Assembly: GCA_041563675.1 (NCBI GenBank)
Contig: JBFGRM010000145.1
Span: 1-6,552 of the forward strand
Source: JBFGRM01 sp041563675
Lineage (GTDB): Bacteria > Nitrospirota > Nitrospiria > Nitrospirales > Nitrospiraceae
Direction of reading: 5' to 3'
Length of the DNA: 6,552 nucleotides
Part shown: positions 1 through 4,985 of the stretch, one piece after another
Layout: the number at the start of each line of letters is the position of its first letter
Position numbering within the stretch: the stretch's first letter is position 1
Notes under the pieces: model-generated
The model's input: the letters and a program-made list of their open reading frames with translations, nothing else
Database searches by the model: none
What the model was told of the DNA's origin: nothing
Program-made: the position numbers and the translations under genes

Positions 1-862
1 CAAACGTCTCGACCACCTTGATCGATTCCCGTTCGAACAGCGCCCGCGCGGCCACCGCGCCATCGCCTCCCACCGCCACCTCGCCGTGAGGGGTCACGTG
101 GTTCGCGATGGACCGGGCAAGGTCGGACGCTTCTTGTTCCGCCATCAGCACGGGGAAGGAGATCAGTGTCAGCGCCGGATGCACCTGGGCGCAGAGGTTG
201 GTCAAGGCTTCGATCGGGACGTTCGCGCCGAGGTAATACACCCGACAGCCACGGACACGGCAGCGATAGGCGACCGCCTGGGCCCCGACCTCATGCGTCT
301 CGCCGGGCGGACAGGCGACGATGATTTTCGGCCCCTGGTCCGCGACGGGAAGCTGGTTCATCACGGAGAAGATCTTCTGCTGAATCTGCCTCGTGACATA
401 GTGCTCAACGGCGATGCCGAGCCGGCCGTCGTGCCAAAGCTCACCGACCTTTTTCTGCAGCGGGAAGAGGATCCCATGCAGCGCCTCCTCGAAGGGGATG
501 ACCGCGACGGCACCGTTGAGACGCCGCTCGAAGGGCGCGCGGTCGAGAGGATCGAGCGCCTGAATCAGCTCACCAATTAGCCGCTCATAAGGCTCGCCCT
601 CGGCAGGAACCGAAACCGGACTCGACCTCATACGCGCGAGGAGCTCCTCGCGTCCCAGCGCCGCAAGCTCCCCGATCGATTCTCCCTGGTCGAGCTCGCT
701 GCGGAGGTACCTGAGCAGGGCCACATCCTCATCTGTATAAAGCCGATAGCGGTTGGGGCCTCTCACCGGGCGGAGCAGCCCATAGCGACGCTCCCAGACC
801 CTGATGACATCCCTCGACAGCCCGGTGAGCTTCGAAACTCTATGAATTCTAAAGGTATTCAT
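1..862 (-). CDS. CarH/LitR-type MerR regulator with cobalamin-binding photosensory domain (3' end outside window)
   Basis: The leftward frame is open for 287 codons from ATG at 862 to the window edge. Residues 3-70 form a MerR helix-turn-helix and wing (SRDVIRVWERRYGLLRP, then NRYRLYTDEDV). Residues 90-165 look like the helical B12 cap and contain W143-x9-E153-H154, the motif that packs over adenosylcobalamin in CarH photoreceptors. Residues 178-287 are a Rossmann-like B12-binding domain with E188-T-H190-E-V-G193, whose His is the expected lower axial Co ligand, then GCRVYYLGANVP. The 36-residue spacing between the two His residues is close to that of Thermus CarH. In this family the dark tetramer with adenosylcobalamin binds DNA, and light releases it. 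No in-frame start lies just upstream, and this start places the HTH at the usual position. There is no clear Shine-Dalgarno sequence, and the candidate -10 is only 11 nt from the ATG. Only the last part of the B12 domain is missing. The MerR/B12 assignment is firm; light sensing is inferred from the motifs. Confidence 0.93.
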   Translation of the reverse strand, partial: MNTFRIHRVSKLTGLSRDVIRVWERRYGLLRPVRGPNRYRLYTDEDVALLRYLRSELDQGESIGELAALGREELLARMRSSPVSVPAEGEPYERLIGELIQALDPLDRAPFERRLNGAVAVIPFEEALHGILFPLQKKVGELWHDGRLGIAVEHYVTRQIQQKIFSVMNQLPVADQGPKIIVACPPGETHEVGAQAVAYRCRVRGCRVYYLGANVPIEALTNLCAQVHPALTLISFPVLMAEQEASDLARSIANHVTPHGEVAVGGDGAVAARALFERESIKVVETF

Positions 863-873
863 AACATGGCATG

Positions 874-904
874 AGTATAGCACGATAGGTCTAATGTTTG
901 TCAA
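874..904 (-). promoter_or_regulatory. Candidate sigma70 promoter of the CarH-like gene
   Basis: On the minus strand a perfect -35 TTGACA (899-904) is followed by a 19-nt spacer and a TATACT -10 (874-879), which matches TATAAT at five of six positions. A start about 7 nt downstream would leave only about 5 nt before the ATG at 862, so the mRNA would be nearly leaderless. That agrees with the missing Shine-Dalgarno. The spacer holds one copy of the ACATTRGAC motif, which suggests autoregulation. The spacer is 1-2 nt longer than ideal. Confidence 0.6.
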
Positions 905-973
905 ACTTTTTATCTCATCAGCTATTGACACATTGGACAGTGATGGTTTATACATTAGACACAACATTGGACG
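888..973. promoter_or_regulatory. Candidate operator array: four copies of an ACATTRGAC motif across both divergent promoters
   Basis: ACATTGGACA occurs at 930-939, ACATTAGACA at 952-961 and ACATTGGACG at 964-973 on the + strand. ACATTAGACC occurs on the - strand at 888-897. Start-to-start spacings on the + strand are 22 and 12 bp, about two and one helical turns. One copy begins on the last base of the rightward -35 and runs into its spacer. One overlaps the rightward -10. One lies in the spacer of the leftward promoter. Thermus CarH is known to bind consecutive direct repeats of about 11 bp over a promoter, so these are good candidates for binding by the adjacent regulator. An additional palindrome, GTTTG-T-CAAAC, lies at 896-906. 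The repeats are seen directly; the binding is inferred. Confidence 0.65.
925..954 (+). promoter_or_regulatory. Candidate sigma70 promoter of the rightward gene cluster
   Basis: A perfect -35 TTGACA (925-930), an 18-nt spacer and a TATACA -10 (949-954, four of six matches) lie 43 nt before the ATG at 997. Two of the ACATTRGAC repeats overlap these elements and a third lies just downstream, the arrangement expected for a repressed promoter. The predicted start is near 961, giving a leader of about 36 nt. Confidence 0.6.
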
Positions 974-996
974 AACTTTCAAAAATGGAGGTCGTC

Positions 997-1290
997 ATGG
1001 ACAAGTCAGCAACTGTTTACAACCACACACAGAGTCATGACCAAGCGACCATGCCCGCGACATCTGACCTTTCCGAATGCATCCGATGCGGCGGGCTCCT
1101 GGTCGTCGATCATTGCTTCGATGTGCTCGGCGATACCGGCGACATCGATTGCCAAGTCTTCAGATGCGTTCAATGTGGTGACCTTGTGGATCCGGTCATT
1201 CTCCGAAACCGCACCAATCCTCCGGCTCTCAGCCCTAAGAAGCACGTGAAATGGTCCTCGTTGAAGCTCGCGGCGATCGGCTTTCGGTGA
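997..1290 (+). CDS. Small twin-CxxCG zinc-ribbon-like protein
   Basis: This 97-residue soluble protein has no signal peptide. It has two CxxCG knuckles, C28-I-R-C31-G and C57-V-Q-C60-G, separated by about 25 residues. That is the layout of a zinc ribbon binding one Zn2+ through four Cys. Two more Cys, C40 and C52, lie between the knuckles. The N-terminal 25 residues are polar and probably disordered; the tail is basic (KKHVKW). The ATG at 997 is chosen because GGAGG (987-991) sits 5 nt before it. An in-frame ATG at 985 would overlap that ribosome site, and the more upstream TTG at 898 lies inside the promoter region. It is the first gene after the operator array and ends 25 nt before the copper oxidase, so the two are probably co-transcribed. 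I do not recognise a named family. It could be a small regulatory or metal-responsive protein, but nothing in the sequence shows which. Confidence 0.8.
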   Translation: MDKSATVYNHTQSHDQATMPATSDLSECIRCGGLLVVDHCFDVLGDTGDIDCQVFRCVQCGDLVDPVILRNRTNPPALSPKKHVKWSSLKLAAIGFR

Positions 1291-1315
1291 AACAGGGGAT
1301 GCGCGAGGAATCCTT

Positions 1316-2569
1316 ATGAACGAAATAAAAAGATACTGTGCTGCCTGCGTTCCGGCTCTCGCCCTCGCGGGACTGCTCGCATGGTTTGAGACTGCTCATG
1401 CTGCCGAGCGACCGGTCAAGGAATTCACGATGGTCGTGCAGGAAAAGACCATTCCGCTCCTTAACGACCCCAAAAAGGAGGCGACGGTCTGGGCCTATGG
1501 CCTGGAGGGGGAAGAGGCAACGGTGCCGGGCCCGGTCATCAGGGTACAGGTCGGTGACCTCGTCCGCGTGCATTTCAAAAACACCCACAGCCTGCCGCAC
1601 ACGATCCACTTCCATGGCACCCATCCCTTCAACATGGACGGAAACGGGCAGCGCGCGCTGGGTAAAGAGCAGGTTCAGTTGCCGGGTGAGTCCTACACGT
1701 ACGAATTCGTCGCGCAGGACCCCGGCTATTACCTTTATCACTGTCACTTCAATACGGCGGTCCACATCGATCATGGTATGTACGGGCTCTTCGTGGTCGA
1801 GGACCCTGCATGGCCCCACGTGGACCGCGAGCTGATCTCCTTCTGGGACGAATGGGACCTTAACGGTGACGGCGAGGGCGATGCGCACACCATCAATACC
1901 CGGTCGGCCCCCGATTACATGCCCTTCGAGGTGAAGACGGGCGAGACGATTCGTCTCATCCTGGCCAATATGGGGTGGGAGCTTCATACGCCCCATCTTC
2001 ACGGCCACACCTGGAAGGTGGTCGACCCCGGCAATTTGAGAGACGTGATCTCCTCGAATCCGAACGGAGTCGTCACGATCGGGCCCGCTGAGATCAAGGT
2101 CGTGGAATTCATGCCCCGCCACGAAGGCACCTGGCTTTTCCATTGCCACGTCGTGCCACACGTGGCAGACGACGGGAAGTACCCCCGCGGCATGCTCACA
2201 ATTCTCACGGTGCACAAGGCCGAGGGGCTCGCGCAAGCCCTGGCTGAACCTCGACCCGCTTCGGAGCAACCGGCCGCTCTCGTCGAAAAGAAAACCCCCG
2301 AGACCGTGGATATGAAGATGGTCGCGTCGTTGAGCGGCAATCCCGACCGCGGGTTCGACGTGTACGACGCGAAGTGCAAATCCTGCCACGCTCCCTTCGC
2401 GCGGGGCGAGTATGGACCCAAGCTTGCGGGCAATCCCATCCTCCAGCAGCCGGAGCGATTCTGGACGACCGTGCTGAACGGCCGAGGCGCGAACATGCCG
2501 GCCTGGAGAGGCGAGCTGTCACCACAACAGATTGCCGACGTGCACGCCTGGCTAAAAACCGTCCGATGA
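1316..2569 (+). CDS. Exported two-domain multicopper oxidase fused to a C-terminal cytochrome c
   Basis: A 417-residue protein with a signal peptide at about 1-30 (hydrophobic ALALAGLLAW, then AHAA). Cupredoxin domain 1 (about 35-163) has H95-T-I-H98-F-H100 and H142-C143-H144 with H150 and M155. Domain 2 (about 165-300) has H224-T-P-H227-L-H229 and H276-C277-H278 with H282 and M293. Both domains therefore keep Cys-His-Met sets for a type 1 copper. The His-x-His pairs can build the trinuclear centre between subunits, as in two-domain laccases. This differs from NirK, which has type 1 copper only in domain 1. After a Pro/Glu-rich linker (about 303-335) comes a class I cytochrome c domain with C354-K-S-C357-H358 and probable axial M394 (ANMPAW). 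The family oxidises an organic or metal substrate and reduces O2, and the heme could be an electron entry or exit point. GAGGA (1305-1309) lies 6 nt before the ATG. Domain 2 has about six extra residues between H282 and M293. The substrate is unknown. Confidence 0.93.
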   Translation: MNEIKRYCAACVPALALAGLLAWFETAHAAERPVKEFTMVVQEKTIPLLNDPKKEATVWAYGLEGEEATVPGPVIRVQVGDLVRVHFKNTHSLPHTIHFHGTHPFNMDGNGQRALGKEQVQLPGESYTYEFVAQDPGYYLYHCHFNTAVHIDHGMYGLFVVEDPAWPHVDRELISFWDEWDLNGDGEGDAHTINTRSAPDYMPFEVKTGETIRLILANMGWELHTPHLHGHTWKVVDPGNLRDVISSNPNGVVTIGPAEIKVVEFMPRHEGTWLFHCHVVPHVADDGKYPRGMLTILTVHKAEGLAQALAEPRPASEQPAALVEKKTPETVDMKMVASLSGNPDRGFDVYDAKCKSCHAPFARGEYGPKLAGNPILQQPERFWTTVLNGRGANMPAWRGELSPQQIADVHAWLKTVR

Positions 2570-2630
2570 AGAATCAAGAGGGAACATATTATGAACTGGC
2601 TAATGAAGGTCACTGACCGGGATTCGAGCT

Positions 2631-2767
2631 ACCTAGGGGGAAGCCTCATTGGTGCACGCAGGGCCTCAATCGGCTCGACCGAAAAAAGGCCCATGCGCTC
2701 GCTGTTCGGGCTTGTTATTTCCACAATGCACCCTGTAATTTGTGCCCGCTCCTATGTCCCCCTAGGT
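2631..2767. repeat. Nested inverted repeats: 11-bp perfect outer arms with two inner pairs
   Basis: ACCTAGGGGGA (2631-2641) is the exact reverse complement of TCCCCCTAGGT (2757-2767). Inside lie GGTGCA (2651-2656) with TGCACC (2727-2732), and GGGCCT (2661-2666) with AGGCCC (2687-2692). The innermost part is CGG (2671-2673) with CCG (2679-2681). All pairs are properly nested, so one extended RNA or cruciform structure is possible. A different pairing, CGGGC (2707-2711) with GCCCG (2744-2748), would cross the second pair. The element could be a structured leader RNA, a small transposon remnant with terminal inverted repeats, or a paired protein site around a promoter. Confidence 0.55.
2712..2739 (+). 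promoter_or_regulatory. Weak candidate internal promoter before the SUMF1-fold genes
   Basis: TTGTTA (2712-2717, four of six matches to TTGACA) is followed after 16 nt by TGTAAT (2734-2739, five of six matches to TATAAT). It lies between the arms of the long inverted repeat and about 89 nt before the ATG at 2828. The stretch is more AT-rich than its surroundings. A promoter here would let the SUMF1-fold genes be expressed separately from the oxidase. Confidence 0.3.
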
Positions 2768-2783
2768 CAAGGAGCAGCCATCC

Positions 2784-2799
2784 GGGGATTGCGTTCCCC
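2784..2799 (+). other. Small hairpin just upstream of the SUMF1-A ribosome site
   Basis: GGGGA (2784-2788) can pair with TCCCC (2795-2799) across a 6-nt loop. It ends 13 nt before the GGAGGAGG ribosome site, so it could affect translation initiation or simply protect the mRNA. No U-tract follows, so it is not a terminator. Confidence 0.35.
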
Positions 2800-2812
2800 T
2801 CACAACCTTAGC

Positions 2813-2820
2813 GGAGGAGG
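2813..2820 (+). promoter_or_regulatory. Strong ribosome binding site that fixes the SUMF1-A start
   Basis: GGAGGAGG ends 7 nt before the ATG at 2828. This near-ideal Shine-Dalgarno, and the signal peptide that begins right after it, outweigh the in-frame ATG at 2591. Confidence 0.8.
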
Positions 2821-2827
2821 TTCAGTC

Positions 2828-3787
2828 ATGCGCACAGGAGGATGCAACGCGCAGTTCTTGTTCGTGTTGATCGGAATTTTCATTATGGCCATGACGCCGC
2901 TCACGGCGATTGCCGCCGACGACGAAATGGTCCGCATTCCAGAGGGTGAGTTTGTCAAGGGCAGCAGCGAGCACGTGGACGAGACGCCCCACCGGGTCGT
3001 CTTGGACTCGTACTCCATTGACAAGTATGAGGTGTCGAACCGCCAGTACGGGGAGTTCATGAAGGCGACGAAGCATGCCGCGCCGGCCTACTGGGACGAT
3101 CCGAGACTGAACAAGCCCAACCAGCCGGTCGTCGGGGTCAATTGGTATGACGCCAAGGCTTTTTGTGAGTGGAAAGGCAAGAGGCTGCCGACCGAGGCCG
3201 AGTGGGAGCGCGCGGCGAAGGGCCCGAAAGGAGATCTGCATTACCCGTGGGGGCACAAGCTGAGCCCCAAGAAAGCGAACTACGGCCAGAACGTCGGGAA
3301 AACGAAGCCGGTTGATGCCTACCCCGAAGGTGTCAGCGGCTTCGGTGCCTTCAACATGTCCGGCAACGTGTTCGAATGGGTCTCTGACTGGTATCAGCGG
3401 GACTACTACAAAGACAGCCCGGCCCTGAACCCGACCGGTCCGAAGGAGGGCTACAACTGGGCGAATCAGGGACCGGTGAAGACTCTTCGCGGTGGATCCT
3501 GGCTTGCTCCGCAGACCTCCTTGCACACGAGCCATCGCTTCTGGAACCAACCCGAGAACAATTCCTACGGTGTCGGATTGGGTTTCCGCTGCGCCAAGTC
3601 GGCCAAGGCCGTGCCCGTGACGGCGCAAATGGGCGCGCGCGATCACTACATGCACGCCCTGATCAGCATGGGCGAGGAGAAGTGGGCGGACGCCATGGTG
3701 TCCATCGAGAAGGCGATCAAGGCCGACTCCGGAAACAAGGAGTATCGGGAAATCAAGGGCATCATCAAAGACAACATGAAACGGTAA
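2828..3787 (+). CDS. SUMF1-A: exported SUMF1/FGE-fold protein with TPR-like C-terminal tail
   Basis: A 319-residue protein with a signal peptide at 1-30 (FLFVLIGIFIMAM, then AIAA before DDEM). Residues 33-257 carry the SUMF1/formylglycine-generating-enzyme fold: MVRIPEGEF, IDKYEVSNRQY (64-74), GVNWYDAKAFCEWKGKRLPT (103-122), EAEWERAA, YPWG (139-142), MSGNVFEWVSDWY (177-189), RGGSW (221-225) and GFRC (252-255). C113 and C255 match the conserved structural disulfide of human FGE. The two catalytic Cys that follow RGGSW in true FGE are replaced by A227 and L232, so formylglycine formation is unlikely. The His ligands of EgtB-type sulfoxide synthases are not visible either. Residues 266-319 form two amphipathic helices like a single TPR motif, a possible docking tail. 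It is very similar to SUMF1-B over 80-135 and 236-258. The periplasmic function is unknown. Some exported relatives such as PvdO modify small molecules, so an enzymatic role remains possible. Confidence 0.9.
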   Translation: MRTGGCNAQFLFVLIGIFIMAMTPLTAIAADDEMVRIPEGEFVKGSSEHVDETPHRVVLDSYSIDKYEVSNRQYGEFMKATKHAAPAYWDDPRLNKPNQPVVGVNWYDAKAFCEWKGKRLPTEAEWERAAKGPKGDLHYPWGHKLSPKKANYGQNVGKTKPVDAYPEGVSGFGAFNMSGNVFEWVSDWYQRDYYKDSPALNPTGPKEGYNWANQGPVKTLRGGSWLAPQTSLHTSHRFWNQPENNSYGVGLGFRCAKSAKAVPVTAQMGARDHYMHALISMGEEKWADAMVSIEKAIKADSGNKEYREIKGIIKDNMKR

Positions 3788-3871
3788 TCACCCAGGCCCT
3801 GAGGGACGTCATCTCCCTCAGGGCATTCTTGGCGACATTCGGTTTCAAACTAGGGGGACAACATGAAACGG
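3770..3871 (+). repeat. 15-bp perfect direct repeat linking the end of SUMF1-A to the start of SUMF1-B
   Basis: GACAACATGAAACGG occurs at 3770-3784, as the last codons of SUMF1-A (Asn-Met-Lys-Arg plus one upstream base), and again at 3857-3871, covering the start codon and first codons of SUMF1-B (Met-Lys-Arg). The copies are 87 bp apart. A 15-bp match is unlikely by chance in so short a span. It may be a trace of the duplication that created the paralogues, or of a recombination point. Confidence 0.7.
3796..3824 (+). terminator. Strong intercistronic hairpin, possible partial terminator or mRNA stabiliser
   Basis: GCCCTGAGGGA (3796-3806) pairs perfectly with TCCCTCAGGGC (3814-3824) across a 7-nt loop, giving an 11-bp GC-rich stem 8 nt after the SUMF1-A stop. 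The following bases, ATTCTTGG, are only weakly T-rich, so it is a poor intrinsic terminator. It may cause partial termination, or protect the upstream mRNA and set the SUMF1-A to SUMF1-B ratio. Confidence 0.65.
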
Positions 3872-4960
3872 AATCTCTTCTCCACTTTACCCACCTACGC
3901 AATCGGCCTGGTCGTCCTGACGTTGATCGTCTGCTCCACGCCAGCCTCCGTGCGGTCAGATGACGGCACGGGCGTACCCCAAGACATGGCGTATGTCTCG
4001 TTTGGCCCGTTTCTGATGGGCATCGATCGAGAGGCCCCGGACGCGAAGAAGACCAAGGCCCAGCAGACCTTGTATGAGCGCCGAATGGACAAGCCGTGGT
4101 CTGCCGAGGCCTTCCATGACGAGGGCCCCGCACGCTGGGTCGTGCTGGATGCGTATTACATCGATAAGTACGAGGTCTCGAACAAACAGTTCGGCGAGTT
4201 TCTGAGAGCCACCGGCCATGCGGCGCCGGCCTATTGGGACGATCCTCGGCTCAACAAAGCCAATCAACCGGTCGTCGGCGTGAACTGGTTCGACGCCAAG
4301 GCCTACTGCGAATGGAAGGGCAAGAGGCTCCCGACCGAGGCCGAATGGGAAAAGGCCGCCCGGGGACCGGAAGGGCTCAAGTATCCGTGGGGAAATGAGT
4401 ACGACGCCTCCAAGGTGAATGTCGGGAAGAACCACAAGTCGACCCTGCCCGTCGACTCGCTGCCCGAAGCCGCAAGCCATTATGGAGCCCACCACATGTC
4501 CGGAAACGTCTTTGAGTGGGTGTCCGATTGGTACGATCCGAAGTTTTACGAGAAGACAACCCAGGTGGAGAACCCGACGGGCCCGGAAAAGCCTGTCTGG
4601 CTCGGAGGGACCGGCACCTACGTCGACCGTCTCACCACGGGGGAGAAACGTGTGATTCGCGGGGGCTCGTGGATCGCCGTGAAGTCGAGCACCACGACGA
4701 CTCACCGATTTTGGAATCACCCCATGAACAACAGCTACGGCGTCGGACTTGGATTTCGCTGTGCCAAGAACGCGCCAGCCAACGTTGACGACATGATCCG
4801 CGATGCCTACATCGCGGCCTTCGTGAGCATGGGCGGCGAGCGGTTTAAGGAGGCCCAGACACACATCGACAAGGCCTTGCAGCTCGCCCCGGATGATAAA
4901 CAGTTGTTGGAGGTGCGCGACCTGATTCAGGCATCCATGAAGCGCGCCGCGAAAAGCTAG
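3863..4960 (+). CDS. SUMF1-B: exported SUMF1/FGE-fold paralogue with insertions and TPR-like tail
   Basis: A 365-residue protein with a signal peptide at about 1-32 (YAIGLVVLTLIVCSTPA). The SUMF1 fold spans about 40-302: MAYVSFGPFLMGIDRE (42-57), IDKYEVSNKQF (100-110), GVNWFDAKAYCEWKGKRLPT (139-158), EAEWEKAARG, YPWG (174-177), MSGNVFEWVSDWY (212-224), RGGSW (266-270) and GFRC (297-300). C149 and C300 fit the structural disulfide. The FGE catalytic Cys positions are A272 and T277, so it is not a classical FGE. Compared with SUMF1-A it has an extra, charged stretch at about 56-88 and a loop insertion at about 243-262. The 311-361 tail is TPR-like (AQTHIDKALQLAPDD). The stretches APAYWDDPRLNK and NNSYGVGLGFRCAK are identical in both, pointing to duplication. 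AGGGGG (3852-3857) precedes the ATG by 5 nt. It lies 75 nt after SUMF1-A, beyond a strong hairpin. Function unknown; exported and probably periplasmic. Confidence 0.9.
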   Translation: MKRNLFSTLPTYAIGLVVLTLIVCSTPASVRSDDGTGVPQDMAYVSFGPFLMGIDREAPDAKKTKAQQTLYERRMDKPWSAEAFHDEGPARWVVLDAYYIDKYEVSNKQFGEFLRATGHAAPAYWDDPRLNKANQPVVGVNWFDAKAYCEWKGKRLPTEAEWEKAARGPEGLKYPWGNEYDASKVNVGKNHKSTLPVDSLPEAASHYGAHHMSGNVFEWVSDWYDPKFYEKTTQVENPTGPEKPVWLGGTGTYVDRLTTGEKRVIRGGSWIAVKSSTTTTHRFWNHPMNNSYGVGLGFRCAKNAPANVDDMIRDAYIAAFVSMGGERFKEAQTHIDKALQLAPDDKQLLEVRDLIQASMKRAAKS

Positions 4961-4975
4961 GCATGACATGGAGCA

Positions 4976-4981
4976 GGGGAG
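4976..4981 (+). promoter_or_regulatory. Ribosome binding site that favours the ATG at 4986
   Basis: GGGGAG ends 4 nt before the ATG at 4986. The in-frame ATG at 4968 has only a weak AGG upstream and would add six residues before the signal peptide, so the later start is preferred. Confidence 0.55.
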
Positions 4982-4985
4982 TGGC

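Larger units (their letters stand above)
2570..2827. other. 258-bp intergenic region with structured elements and no convincing gene
   Basis: This gap separates the oxidase from the first SUMF1-fold gene, while most other spacings in the cluster are 25 nt or less. The frame of the downstream gene stays open back to an ATG at 2591, but the encoded residues lack any recognisable fold and would bury the signal peptide, so I treat the gap as non-coding. It contains the long inverted repeat at 2631-2767, smaller nested repeats, a hairpin at 2784-2799 and a weak promoter candidate at 2712-2739. No known riboswitch consensus was recognised. Confidence 0.6.

Noticed and set aside
86..580. Open frame of 164 codons on the + strand
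   Set aside because: It lies antisense to the CarH-like gene, whose minus-strand frame has clear HTH and B12 motifs across the whole stretch. The antisense product is Arg/Asp-rich with no recognisable domain.
1235..2389. 384-codon open frame on the - strand
   Set aside because: It is the shadow of the multicopper oxidase gene in GC-rich DNA. The + strand frame carries all copper-ligand and heme motifs.
1316..2569. Annotation of the oxidase as a NirK nitrite reductase
   Set aside because: Domain 2 has His-Cys-His and His-x-His sets typical of multicopper oxidases, and domain 1 has His-x-x-His-x-His where NirK has Asp at the catalytic position.
2615..2645. tRNA T-arm-like sequence on the minus strand (GCTCGAATCCCG)
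   Set aside because: The flanking bases do not form a T-stem, and no acceptor stem, D-arm or anticodon arm could be found.
2631..2767. Insertion sequence or MITE
   Set aside because: The inverted arms could be terminal repeats, but I saw no flanking target-site duplication and no second copy in the window, so I list it only as an inverted repeat.
2591..2827. N-terminal extension of SUMF1-A from ATG at 2591
   Set aside because: The frame is open and a weak AGGG precedes this ATG. However, it would bury the signal peptide behind 79 residues without recognisable features, and a near-ideal GGAGGAGG lies before the ATG at 2828.
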